A DNA stretch of 64,000 nt from Nocardioides agri (GTDB taxonomy: Bacteria > Actinomycetota > Actinomycetes > Propionibacteriales > Nocardioidaceae): NCBI RefSeq assembly GCF_013778305.1, contig NZ_JACEIC010000002.1:2629669-2693668 (forward strand), read 5' to 3'. Made by a program: the position numbers and the translations under genes. The notes beneath the pieces were generated by a model. It was not told the DNA's origin and searched no databases. It worked only from the letters and a program-made list of their open reading frames with translations. Of this stretch, positions 1 to 7,942 are shown piece by piece. The stretch's first letter is position 1; each line of letters opens with the position of its first letter.

Positions 1-257
1 TCGGCGAGGCTGCGCGCGAGCTGGGCGGTGGAGACGTTGCCGCGGTAGTAGACCTCGACGTACGCCTCGGTCGTCCACCCCAGGACCTCCGGGTCCACCA
101 CCGCGGTGAAACCAGCGATCTGGCCCCGCCGGGTCATCTGGTCGACCCGACGCTTGACGGCTGAGGCGGACAGCCCCACGTCGGCGCCGATGTCGCGAAA
201 GGTCGCCCGGCCGTCGGCGACGAGTCGGCCGAGGATGGCGCGGTCGAGGTCGTCCAT
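1..257 (-). CDS. Lrp/AsnC-family transcriptional regulator (C-terminus cut by window edge)
   Basis: The visible 85 codons begin MDDLDRAILGRLVADGRATF and contain an N-terminal winged helix-turn-helix: helices around residues 4-16 and 20-50, with a recognition region near LSASAVKRRVD. The start of the ligand-binding RAM domain (GFTAVVDPEVLGW) follows. The other half lies outside the window. The gene is divergent from the amidinohydrolase-rocD operon. In M. tuberculosis an AsnC-type gene (Rv2324) sits the same way next to Rv2323c-rocD, so this is probably the arginine/ornithine-sensing regulator of the adjacent operon. Ligand specificity is inferred. Confidence 0.9.
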   Translation of the reverse strand, partial: MDDLDRAILGRLVADGRATFRDIGADVGLSASAVKRRVDQMTRRGQIAGFTAVVDPEVLGWTTEAYVEVYYRGNVSTAQLARSLA

Positions 258-403
258 GCACACACCTGCTCTCACAATCGACCACTGCGCGCAACAGATC
301 GGTGCGCGGAGCGGTGAAGACGCAACAGAACGCACGTGTCCGCGCGTCACATCGCATCATAGTTTCGTCGGCGTTCCGACCCGACGATTCTCAGGAGTCC
401 TTC
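258..403. promoter_or_regulatory. Divergent promoter region between the Lrp-type gene and the arginine catabolic operon
   Basis: This 146-bp intergenic region must carry both promoters. On the plus strand a -10-like CATAGT lies at 358-363, and a clear Shine-Dalgarno AGGAG at 393-397 sits 6 nt before the GTG start at 404. I see no perfect long palindrome. An Lrp site would be degenerate and cannot be assigned by eye. Confidence 0.5.
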
Positions 404-1246
404 GTGACCGCCACCCTTCCCTCGCCAGTCGACGTCCCCGCTCGCGTGGCGCGCGCCAAGCGGTTCCTCATGTGCCGCCCCGACCACTTCGACGTCACCT
501 ACGCGATCAACCCGTGGATGGACACCAGCCGCCCGGTCGACCGCGACCTCGCGCTGCGGCAGTGGGAGACGCTGCGCGCGGCCTACGAGGCCAAGGGCCA
601 CCGCGTGGAGGTGGTGGACGGAGTCGTGGGGCTGCCGGACATGGTGTTCGCGGCCAACGGGGGCTTCGCGGTCGGGGATCGAGCCATGGCGGCGACCTTC
701 GCCCACGTCGAGCGGCAGCCCGAGGGCGACGCCTACCACGCCTGGTTCACCGCGGCCGGGTTCACGAGCACGACCCGCGCGGTCGCCGTCAACGAGGGCG
801 AGGGGGACCTGCTGCGCGTCGGCAACCTGATCCTCGCCGGGCACGGCTTCCGCAGCTCGACGCAGGCGCACCACGAGGTACGGGAGTTCTTCGGCCTCCC
901 GGTGATCTCGCTCGAGCTCGTCGACCCGCGCTTCTACCACCTCGACACGGCCCTCTGCGTGCTCGACGACCACAACGTCGCCTACTACCCCGCCGCCTTC
1001 GCGCCCCAGGCTCAGCGCCTGCTGGAGCAGCTCTTCCCCGACGCGGTCATCGCCACGGACGCCGACGCCGAGGTGCTCGGTCTCAACGCCGTCTCCGACG
1101 GCCGCCACGTCTTCCTCACCGACGCGGCCACCGGGATGCACGCCGCCCTGCGCGAGCGCGGGTACGAGCCGGTCGGCATCGACCTGGGCGAGCTGCTCAA
1201 GGCCGGCGGCAGCGTCAAGTGCTGCACGCTGGAGCTGCACCCGTGA
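404..1246 (+). CDS. Arginine-degrading amidinohydrolase (annotated class: dimethylargininase/arginine dihydrolase-like)
   Basis: This 280-aa protein of the guanidine-modifying (GME) superfamily attacks a guanidinium group by a covalent Cys mechanism. Visible residues: PDMVFAANGG with Asn85, FYHLD with His179, an EGEGD acidic segment near 131-135, and the C-terminal GGSVKCC with the nucleophile Cys273 (or 274). Dimethylargininases and deiminases have an acidic residue where this protein has Asn85. Asn there is characteristic of arginine dihydrolases (ArgZ/AgrE), which turn arginine into ornithine, CO2 and 2 NH3. The next gene consumes ornithine, which fits a dihydrolase. GTG404 is chosen for its AGGAG. 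The gene overlaps rocD by 4 bp (GTGA). M. tuberculosis Rv2323c is the probable counterpart. Confidence 0.85.
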   Translation: MTATLPSPVDVPARVARAKRFLMCRPDHFDVTYAINPWMDTSRPVDRDLALRQWETLRAAYEAKGHRVEVVDGVVGLPDMVFAANGGFAVGDRAMAATFAHVERQPEGDAYHAWFTAAGFTSTTRAVAVNEGEGDLLRVGNLILAGHGFRSSTQAHHEVREFFGLPVISLELVDPRFYHLDTALCVLDDHNVAYYPAAFAPQAQRLLEQLFPDAVIATDADAEVLGLNAVSDGRHVFLTDAATGMHAALRERGYEPVGIDLGELLKAGGSVKCCTLELHP

Positions 1247-2481
1247 GCGCCGTCGGGATGGAGACCGCCGCCGCGGAGCGCACCCTCGCCCAGGTCGACG
1301 AGCGGGTCGCGCACAACTACCACCCGCTGCCCGTCGTCATCGGCAGCGCCGAGGGTGCCTGGCTGGTCGACACGACCGGCCGGCGCTACCTCGACATGCT
1401 CGGTGCCTACTCGGCGATGAACTTCGGGCACGGGCACCCAACCGTCGTCCAGGCCGCCCGCGACCAGCTCGAGCGGATGACGCTCGTCAGCCGGGCGTTC
1501 CACCACGACCTGCTCGGGCAGTTCGCCGAGGAGCTCACCGACCTGGTGGGCAAGGACATGCTGCTTCCGATGAACACCGGCGCCGAGGCGGTCGAGACGG
1601 CCCTCAAGGTGGCGCGGAAGTGGGGGTACGAGGTCAAGGGCGTGCCGGCCGGCCGAGCGCAGGTCATCGTGGCCCACGGCAACTTCCACGGCCGGACCAC
1701 CACGATCGTCAGCTTCTCCGACGACCCGGACGCCCGCGCGGGCTTCGGGCCGTTCACGCCCGGCTTCGTCGCGGTGCCGTACGGCGACGCGACCGCCGTC
1801 GCCGAGGCGATCACCCCGGACACGGTCGCCGTCCTCCTCGAGCCCGTGCAGGGCGAGGCCGGCGTCGTGATCCCGCCCGAGGGCTACCTGCAGCAGGTCC
1901 GGGAGACCTGCTCGCGCCATGACGTCCTGTTCATCGCCGACGAGGTGCAGTCCGGTCTCGGCCGCACCGGCCGCACGCTCGCGTGCCAGCACGCCGGCGT
2001 CGAGCCCGACCTCTACGTGCTCGGCAAGGCGCTCGGTGGCGGCATCCTTCCGGTCTCCGCTGTCGTCGGGGACCGCTCGGTCCTCTCGGTCCTCCGCCCC
2101 GGCCAGCACGGGTCCACGTTCGGCGGCAACCCGCTCGCGTGCGCCGTCGGCCTCGCCGTCGTCGGCATCCTCCGCGACGGCACGTACCAGCGGCGCGCCG
2201 AGGAGCTCGGCGCCGTCCTCGCCGACCGGCTCGCGAGCCTCGTGGGTCGGGGGGTGCTCGAGCGTCGGGTGATCGGCCTCTGGGCAGGCATCGACATCGA
2301 CCCCGCGCTCGCCTCCGGTCGCGAGGTGTGCGAGCGGCTGATGGCTCGCGGCGTCCTGGCCAAGGACACCCACGGCTCGACCATCCGGTTCTCGCCACCG
2401 CTCACCATCGACGAGCAGGACCTGCACTGGGCGGTCGACCAGCTCGACGCCGTCCTCGACGACCTGCGCGCCGGCCGCTGA
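1243..2481 (+). CDS. rocD: Ornithine--oxo-acid aminotransferase
   Basis: A 412-aa PLP-dependent class III aminotransferase that moves the delta-amino group of ornithine to 2-oxoglutarate, giving glutamate-5-semialdehyde (in equilibrium with pyrroline-5-carboxylate). Diagnostic segments: MNTGAEAVETALKVARKWGY (cofactor phosphate region), FIADEVQSGLGRTG (the Asp contacting the pyridine ring), VLGKALGGG with the Schiff-base lysine, and GSTFGGNPLACAV. Length is normal for RocD. The start is GTG1243, which shares GTGA with the stop of the upstream gene, so the two are translationally coupled. An ATG at 1258 would trim five residues. It links the amidinohydrolase to the downstream P5C dehydrogenase. 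Confidence 0.95.
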   Translation: MSAVGMETAAAERTLAQVDERVAHNYHPLPVVIGSAEGAWLVDTTGRRYLDMLGAYSAMNFGHGHPTVVQAARDQLERMTLVSRAFHHDLLGQFAEELTDLVGKDMLLPMNTGAEAVETALKVARKWGYEVKGVPAGRAQVIVAHGNFHGRTTTIVSFSDDPDARAGFGPFTPGFVAVPYGDATAVAEAITPDTVAVLLEPVQGEAGVVIPPEGYLQQVRETCSRHDVLFIADEVQSGLGRTGRTLACQHAGVEPDLYVLGKALGGGILPVSAVVGDRSVLSVLRPGQHGSTFGGNPLACAVGLAVVGILRDGTYQRRAEELGAVLADRLASLVGRGVLERRVIGLWAGIDIDPALASGREVCERLMARGVLAKDTHGSTIRFSPPLTIDEQDLHWAVDQLDAVLDDLRAGR

Positions 2482-2522
2482 GCCTCGCCCGCGACCTCTT
2501 CACGAGAAGGAGCACCACCTCC

Positions 2523-3815
2523 ATGACCCTGTCCCCGGCGGCGGCGATCGACGAGCCGTCCCACACCCAGCGCGGCTCCGCCATGGACGCCGCCCTCAGC
2601 CAGCTCGCCGACGCCGTACGGCTGCTCGGCCTCGACGAGAGCACGCACCGCACGCTCGCCTCCCCGCGCCGGTCGCTGACGGTCTCGGTCCCGCTGGAGC
2701 GCGAGGACGGCTCCATCACCGTGCTGCAGGGCTATCGGGTCCAGCACAACCTGGCGCGCGGGCCCGCCAAGGGCGGCGTCCGTTTCCACCCCGAGGTCGA
2801 CCTCGACGAGGTCACCGCCCTCGCCATGTGGATGACGTGGAAGTGCGCCGTCGTCGGCATCCCGTACGGCGGCGCGAAGGGCGGCGTGCGCGTCGACCCG
2901 GCCCAGCTGACCCGCCGCGAGCTCGAACGCGTCACCCGCCGCTACACCAGCGAGATCCTGCCGCTCATCGGGCCGGAGCGCGACATCCCGGCTCCGGACG
3001 TCAACACCGACGAGCAGGTGATGGCCTGGATGATGGACACCTACTCGGTGACCAAGGGCCACTCGGTGCCGGGCGTCGTCACGGGCAAGCCGATCGAGGT
3101 CGGCGGGTCCGCCGGTCGCGCCGGCGCGACCTCGCGCGGGGTCACGATCGCCACCCTGGCTGCGCTGGCCGGTGCTGGGGCCGCCCCGGAGGGTCGTTCG
3201 GTCGCCATCCAGGGCTTCGGCAAGGTCGGTGCCCTGGCGGCGCGCTTCCTCCAGGAGCAGGGGCTGCGGGTCGTCGCGGTGTCCGACGTCAGTGGAGGTC
3301 GCTACGACGAACGGGGCCTCGACGTCGCGCGCCTCGTCGACGCGGCCCGCGAGCCGGGCTACCGACTCGCCGACGAGACCGCGGGGTCGGCGGTGACGAA
3401 CGACGAGCTGCTGGCCATGGACGTCGACGTCCTGGTGCCGGCCGCCCTCGACGGGGCGATCCGCGAGGACAACGTCGACCAGGTCCGTGCCCGCTTCGTC
3501 GTCGAGGGTGCCAACGGTCCCACCACGCCGGCCGCGGACGCCGTGCTCGCTGAGCGTGGCGTGGTCGTCGTCCCCGACATCCTCGCCAACGCGGGAGGCG
3601 TCATCGTGTCCTACCTCGAGTGGGTGCAGAACCTGCAGTCCCACTCGTGGAGCGAGGCCGAGGTCGAGCTGCGGCTCGCCGACCTGATGCGGCGCGGCTA
3701 CGAGGACGTCGCGGACCTCGCGGCGTCCCGCGGCATCACCCTGCGCCAGGCAGCGCACGTCATCGGCGTCGGTCGCGTGGCGCAGGCTGCGCGGCTCCGA
3801 GGCCTCCACCCGTGA
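2523..3815 (+). CDS. Glu/Leu/Phe/Val dehydrogenase, most likely NAD(P)-glutamate dehydrogenase
   Basis: A 430-aa member of the glutamate dehydrogenase family (oxidative deamination of glutamate to 2-oxoglutarate and ammonium, or the reverse). Visible: GPAKGGVRFHP, PYGGAKGGV with catalytic Lys119, the Rossmann motif GFGKVG, and DILANAGGVIVSYLEWVQN near the C-terminus. AAGAAGG-type SD (AGAAGGAGC, 2505-2512) precedes ATG2523. A second ATG at 2583 (MDAALSQ) would remove 20 poorly conserved residues. It lies 41 bp after rocD and 22 bp before the P5C dehydrogenase gene, so it probably closes the arginine-to-2-oxoglutarate route. Substrate choice among Glu/Leu/Val is inferred from that context. Confidence 0.9.
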   Translation: MTLSPAAAIDEPSHTQRGSAMDAALSQLADAVRLLGLDESTHRTLASPRRSLTVSVPLEREDGSITVLQGYRVQHNLARGPAKGGVRFHPEVDLDEVTALAMWMTWKCAVVGIPYGGAKGGVRVDPAQLTRRELERVTRRYTSEILPLIGPERDIPAPDVNTDEQVMAWMMDTYSVTKGHSVPGVVTGKPIEVGGSAGRAGATSRGVTIATLAALAGAGAAPEGRSVAIQGFGKVGALAARFLQEQGLRVVAVSDVSGGRYDERGLDVARLVDAAREPGYRLADETAGSAVTNDELLAMDVDVLVPAALDGAIREDNVDQVRARFVVEGANGPTTPAADAVLAERGVVVVPDILANAGGVIVSYLEWVQNLQSHSWSEAEVELRLADLMRRGYEDVADLAASRGITLRQAAHVIGVGRVAQAARLRGLHP

Positions 3816-3837
3816 TCGAGCCCCTCCAGGAGACCCC

Positions 3838-5466
3838 ATGGATTCCGTGACCACCGTCCCCGTCCCCGTCAACGAGCCGGTGCGCGACCACCGGCCGGGC
3901 AGCCCGGAGCAGCAGTCCTTGTGGGCGGTGCTCGAGCAGCTGCGGACCGCGCCCCGGGACCTGCCGGCGCGCATCGGCGACCGCTGGCACCTCGGCAGCG
4001 GCGAGCGGATCCGCGTCACCGAGCCGCACCGCCGCGCGTCCGTGCTCGGGGTGCTCGCCGACAGCACGCGCGCCGACGCGTGCCTGGCGGTGCGCGCCGC
4101 CCTCGACGCCGCCCACGACTGGCGACGTCTGCCCTACGACGCCCGCGCGGCGATCTTCCTGCGCGCTGCGGACCTCCTGTCCGGGCCGTGGCGCGACCGG
4201 ATGAACGCCGCGACCATGCTCGGGCAGGGCAAGACCGTCCACCAGGCCGAGATCGACGCCGCGTGCGAGCTGGCCGACTTCTGGCGCTTCAACGTGGCCT
4301 TCGGGCGAGAGCTGCTCGAGCAGCAGCCGGCCGTCCAGCCCCCGGGTGCCTGGAACCGCCTCGACCATCGCCCCCTCGAGGGCTTCGTCTACGCGGTCAC
4401 GCCGTTCAACTTCACCGCGATCGCCGGGAACCTCGCCACCGCGCCGGCCCTGATGGGCAACGTCGTGGTCTGGAAGCCCGCGCCGACCCAGCAGCTCTCG
4501 GCGCACGTCACCATGGAGCTCCTGGAGGCGGCCGGCCTCCCGCCCGGGGTCGTGAACATGCTGCCGGGCACGGGACCTGCCGTGAGTGACGCCGTCCTGG
4601 ACAGTCCGCACCTGGCCGGCATCCACTTCACCGGCTCGACCGACACGTTCCGGCGGCTCTGGGGCGAGGTCGGGCACCGCATCGGGTCCTACCGCACCTA
4701 TCCGCGGATCGTGGGGGAGACCGGCGGCAAGGGCTTCGTGCTCGCCCATCCCAGCGCCGACCTCGACGAGCTCCGCACGGCCCTGCTGCGAGGCGCGTTC
4801 GACTACCAGGGTCAGAAGTGCTCCGCTGCCTCACGTGCCTACCTGCCGAGGAGCATCTGGCGCCGCCTGCGCGACGACCTCGCCGCCGCGGCGGACGCGC
4901 TGCCGATGGGGGACGTGACCGACCACCGCAACTTCCTGGGCGCGGTCATCGACGAGCGCGCGTACCGGCGTCAGGTCGCGGCCATCGCGGAGGCGAGAGC
5001 GCGCGAGACCTGCCGGGTCATCGCCGGCGGGGAGCACGACGACGCCGAGGGCTGGTTCGTCAGACCCACGGTCCTCGAGTGCGACGACCTGTCCGACGAG
5101 GTCTTCGAGCGCGAGTACTTCGGACCGATCCTGGCCGTGCACGTCTTCGACGACGACCGGTTCGACGAGGTGGCGCAGCACATCGACCGCACCAGCGACT
5201 ACGCGCTGACCGGGGCGGTGTTCGGTCGCGACCGGGGTGCCCTGGAGTCCGCCTCCGCGACGTTGCGCGACGCGGCGGGCAACCTCTACCTCAACGACAA
5301 GCCGACCGGGGCGGTCGTCGGCCAGCAGCCGTTCGGGGGCGGCCGCGCGTCCGGCACGAACGACAAGGCGGGCGCCCCGAGCAACCTGAGCCGGTGGATC
5401 TCCAGCCGCACGCTGAAGGAGACCTACGCCCCGCCCCGCGACCACCGCTACGCCCACATGGGCTGA
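3838..5466 (+). CDS. pruA: L-glutamate gamma-semialdehyde (1-pyrroline-5-carboxylate) dehydrogenase
   Basis: A 542-aa aldehyde dehydrogenase that oxidises glutamate-5-semialdehyde to glutamate with NAD+. The family signature is clear: AVTPFNFTAIAGNL (cofactor pocket), HFTGSTDTFRRLW, GETGGKGFVLAHPSAD with the general-base Glu, and DYQGQKCSAASRAYLP with the catalytic Cys. EYFGPILAVHVF and FGGGRASGTNDK lie near the C-terminus. This is the stand-alone P5CDH form without a proline dehydrogenase domain. ATG3838 follows CAGGAGACCCC. As the last gene of the arginine operon it completes ornithine to glutamate after RocD. Confidence 0.95.
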   Translation: MDSVTTVPVPVNEPVRDHRPGSPEQQSLWAVLEQLRTAPRDLPARIGDRWHLGSGERIRVTEPHRRASVLGVLADSTRADACLAVRAALDAAHDWRRLPYDARAAIFLRAADLLSGPWRDRMNAATMLGQGKTVHQAEIDAACELADFWRFNVAFGRELLEQQPAVQPPGAWNRLDHRPLEGFVYAVTPFNFTAIAGNLATAPALMGNVVVWKPAPTQQLSAHVTMELLEAAGLPPGVVNMLPGTGPAVSDAVLDSPHLAGIHFTGSTDTFRRLWGEVGHRIGSYRTYPRIVGETGGKGFVLAHPSADLDELRTALLRGAFDYQGQKCSAASRAYLPRSIWRRLRDDLAAAADALPMGDVTDHRNFLGAVIDERAYRRQVAAIAEARARETCRVIAGGEHDDAEGWFVRPTVLECDDLSDEVFEREYFGPILAVHVFDDDRFDEVAQHIDRTSDYALTGAVFGRDRGALESASATLRDAAGNLYLNDKPTGAVVGQQPFGGGRASGTNDKAGAPSNLSRWISSRTLKETYAPPRDHRYAHMG

Positions 5467-5508
5467 CCCCTGACGTCGGCGCGGCGCTCGACGGGTTCCG
5501 ACATGTTC

Positions 5509-5543
5509 GTTACAGTGCGCGACACACTCGGTCATTCTGTAAC
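5509..5543. promoter_or_regulatory. Inverted repeat GTTACAG-N21-CTGTAAC upstream of the cyanophycinase gene (candidate operator)
   Basis: Perfect 7-bp arms lie at 5509-5515 and 5537-5543, in the only AT-richer stretch of the 104-bp gap before the cyanophycinase start. A related imperfect repeat (CATTAC...GTAATG) lies before the ABC transporter genes. The RpiR regulator encoded between the two targets is the natural candidate ligand-responsive factor. The assignment is inference from position. Confidence 0.4.
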
Positions 5544-5570
5544 ATTCATCACACACACAAGGTCGGTGCC

Positions 5571-6884
5571 ATGTCGTTCATTCCACGCCTCGTGGCGGTC
5601 GCCGGGGTCCTGACCCTGGCGAGCGCCGCGCTCGTCGCCCAGCCCGCATTCGCCTCGGGACCGGGGCAGACCGCTCATGCCGCGGCGCTCGACCCCGCCG
5701 CCGCGCGCGGCTCCCTGGTGCTCGTCGGCGGCAACCTCGACGAGAACCGGCAGATCCTGCGGCGGATCGTGGCGCTCGCCGATCCGGACGGCGACGGCCC
5801 CCGGCGCGCGCGGATCGCGCTCGTCACGGCGGCGGCAGAGCCCGCCGAGACCGCGGCGGAGGCTCAGGACCCCGACGAGAACAACGCCGCCGCGAACGGC
5901 CTCTACTACGCCCAGCTGTTCAAGCGCTTCGGCGCCACGACGTACGCCGTGCCCGTCGACACCACCCAGGACGCCTTCGCCGGCGACACCTACGGGCCGC
6001 GCGCTGCCCGCGACGAGCGGGTGGCGCGGCGGGTCGAGCGCTCGACCGGGGTGTTCTTCGGCGGCGGCGACCAGATGGACTACATCCGCACGCTGATGAG
6101 CTGCCGCGATGCCGTGCGCGAGGCGTTCCGCGATTGCGTGCCCTCGCCGGTGCTGACGGCCGTCGCGCGGGTTCTCGACCGCGGCGGGGTCGTCGCCGGC
6201 GTGAGCGCCGGCACCACGATCCAGCAGGGACCGGACATGGTGACCGGTGGTGAGCCGTACGAGGCCTGGCGTGACGGCGCCACCGCGGGATACCTCGAGG
6301 ACGCGGATCGCCTGGGCTACCTCCCGTTCGGCGGGTTCGGCTTCTTCTCCGGCGCTCTGCTCGACAGCCACTTCGGCACCTGGGGGCGTCAGGCTCGGAT
6401 GGTCAGGCTCGCTGAGGAGACCGGTCACCGCCGGGTCGTCGGCATCGACGAGACGACGGCCCTGGTGGTCGACCGAGCGTCCGGGCGGGCGCGCGTGATC
6501 GGCGAGAACGGCGTCTCGATCCTCGACGTGCGGGGCCAGGGTGCCGGCTGGACCTACCTGACGGCCGGCGACCGGCTCGACCTGCGCACCTGGGAGGTCC
6601 GTCCGAGCCGGGCGGCCCACCGGCTCAGGGGTTCCGGCCCGGCGCCGGCTCCGGTGGCGGACGTGTGGGACTCGGCGGCGGCCGACGACCCGGGCTCCTA
6701 CTCCCTGGTCGACCTGGCCGTCGGCCTGGTGCGCTCCTCGGGGGCTCGCGCCACCGGTACGACGCTCGAGACCGGTCCGCAGTACCGCACGACGCTCGTG
6801 CGCACCGAGGCGACCCGTGCCTGGGGAGGCTCCGGGAGGACGTCCTTCAGCGGCCTGCGCCTGCTCATCGGGCGCGCCGGCTGA
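5571..6884 (+). CDS. Secreted cyanophycinase (peptidase S51)
   Basis: A 437-aa exported serine peptidase predicted to hydrolyse cyanophycin to beta-Asp-Arg dipeptides. Residues 1-28 form a Sec signal peptide (hydrophobic core VAVAGVLTLASAALVA, cleavage after AQPAFA). There is no lipobox. The S51 core shows LVGGNLDEN, FFGGGDQMDYI (163-173, the family's GGDQ) and GVSAGTT with the nucleophile Ser212. After the S51 fold (about residue 330) there is a C-terminal extension of about 100 residues, making it longer than the intracellular cyanobacterial CphB and closer to extracellular CphE-type enzymes. No strong SD is visible before ATG5571. The arginine operon lies upstream, and a regulator, importer and peptidase downstream. 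Confidence 0.88.
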   Translation: MSFIPRLVAVAGVLTLASAALVAQPAFASGPGQTAHAAALDPAAARGSLVLVGGNLDENRQILRRIVALADPDGDGPRRARIALVTAAAEPAETAAEAQDPDENNAAANGLYYAQLFKRFGATTYAVPVDTTQDAFAGDTYGPRAARDERVARRVERSTGVFFGGGDQMDYIRTLMSCRDAVREAFRDCVPSPVLTAVARVLDRGGVVAGVSAGTTIQQGPDMVTGGEPYEAWRDGATAGYLEDADRLGYLPFGGFGFFSGALLDSHFGTWGRQARMVRLAEETGHRRVVGIDETTALVVDRASGRARVIGENGVSILDVRGQGAGWTYLTAGDRLDLRTWEVRPSRAAHRLRGSGPAPAPVADVWDSAAADDPGSYSLVDLAVGLVRSSGARATGTTLETGPQYRTTLVRTEATRAWGGSGRTSFSGLRLLIGRAG

Positions 6885-6903
6885 CCATGGTCGGTCCCCG
6901 GGG

Positions 6904-6939
6904 ACGTGGCGCCGCGCGACGGATCGCGCGGCGCCACGT
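6904..6939 (+). terminator. Perfect 16-bp hairpin after the cyanophycinase gene
   Basis: The arms 6904-6919 and 6924-6939 are perfectly complementary with a 4-nt CGGA loop, 20 nt past the cyanophycinase stop. It is followed by ATCTTG rather than a pure T-run, so it is a likely intrinsic terminator of the weak-U-tract actinobacterial kind. It separates cyanophycinase transcription from the RpiR gene. Confidence 0.75.
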
Positions 6940-6975
6940 ATCTTGCGGCGTGTGGAACCGCTGGTGGAGGACGAC

Positions 6976-7845
6976 ATGACGGTCGCCGAGCGCGTGCGCG
7001 AGGGGCTGGGACGATGCAGCCCCGCGGAGCGTCGGGTCGGCCGCGCCCTGCTGGCGGAGTACCCCGCGGCCGGCCTGGACACCGTGGCCAGCCTCGCGGA
7101 GCGGGCGGGGACGAGCGGCCCCACCGTCCTGCGCTTCCTCGCGCGGCTCGGTTTCTCCGGGTTCCCCGACTTCCAGGAGGCGCTTCGTTCGGAGCTGACC
7201 GAGCGCACGGCGTCGCCACTCACGATCCTGCAAGCCGACGGTGGCGATGCCTCGAGCCCCGCGAAGCGGCGCCAGCGCCGGGCCGACCTGCTCGGCAACG
7301 CCCAGGAGGTCATCCCGGCGTCCGTCGCCCACACCCTGGAGCAGCTGCCGCCCAACGAGCTCTCCGCCGCCGTCGAGCTGCTGGCCGACCCTCAGGTGCG
7401 CATCGTCGCGGAGGGCGGGCGCTTCACCCGGCTGCTGGCCGAGTACCTCGTCCGCCACCTGATGCAGGTGCGTGGCCAGGCTCGGCTGCTGCCCGACATC
7501 CCCGTGGCCCGTGCCGACCTCCTCCTCGACGTCGGTCGCCGTGACGTGCTCGTCATCTTCGACTTCCGCCGCTACGAGCCGCCCTCCAAGAAGCTCGCCG
7601 ACCGGTACGCCGAGCGCGGCGCCAAGGTCATCCTGGTGACCGACCGCTGGCTGTCGCCGATCTCCTCCGTTGCCGACGTGGTCCTGCCGGTGGGCGTGGA
7701 CGCGATCTCGGCCTACGACAGCCTGGTACCGGCGCTGGCGCTGGTCGAGGTGCTCATCGCCGGCGTGCTCGAGGTCCGCGGGGACGGGGCCCGCAAGCGC
7801 ATGGCCGACTTCGAGCAGGTCAGCCTGGACCACGGGATCGTCTGA
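6976..7845 (+). CDS. MurR/RpiR-family transcriptional regulator
   Basis: A 289-aa regulator with an N-terminal RpiR helix-turn-helix (residues 1-75; CSPAERRVGRALL, SLAERAGTSGPTVLRFLARLGF) and a C-terminal SIS-type domain (about 125-275; RIVAEGGRFTRLLAEYLV, DVLVIFDFRRYEPPSKKLAD, GAKVILVTD). SIS domains in this family usually bind phosphosugars, but RpiR-like repressors also occur in amino-acid loci. ATG6976 has GGAGG at 6966-6970; two in-frame GTGs (6952, 6964) are alternatives. Its position between the cyanophycinase and transporter genes suggests it controls both. The inducer is unknown, and arginine or the Asp-Arg dipeptide is a guess. Confidence 0.88.
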   Translation: MTVAERVREGLGRCSPAERRVGRALLAEYPAAGLDTVASLAERAGTSGPTVLRFLARLGFSGFPDFQEALRSELTERTASPLTILQADGGDASSPAKRRQRRADLLGNAQEVIPASVAHTLEQLPPNELSAAVELLADPQVRIVAEGGRFTRLLAEYLVRHLMQVRGQARLLPDIPVARADLLLDVGRRDVLVIFDFRRYEPPSKKLADRYAERGAKVILVTDRWLSPISSVADVVLPVGVDAISAYDSLVPALALVEVLIAGVLEVRGDGARKRMADFEQVSLDHGIV

Positions 7846-7851
7846 ACTTTT

Positions 7852-7888
7852 CATTACGTCTTCCCATGCATCCGTACTGAATGTAATG
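7852..7888. promoter_or_regulatory. Imperfect inverted repeat CATTAC-N25-GTAATG before the ABC operon (candidate operator)
   Basis: CATTAC (7852-7857) and GTAATG (7883-7888) flank an AT-richer block in the 97-bp gap between the RpiR gene and the binding-protein gene. The half-sites resemble those before the cyanophycinase gene (GTTAC/GTAAC). This suggests a shared operator read by the adjacent RpiR protein. It is a visual match only. Confidence 0.35.
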
Positions 7889-7942
7889 TGCGTTCCACAT
7901 CGCTGTGACCGGCATCACCCGGTCCGTCCGGAAGGAACACGC

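Noticed and set aside
106..1242. Extension of the rocD frame upstream as one long protein
   Set aside because: The upstream part is Arg/Pro/Ala-rich nonsense overlapping the amidinohydrolase in another frame. GTG1243 with GTGA overlap is the natural start.
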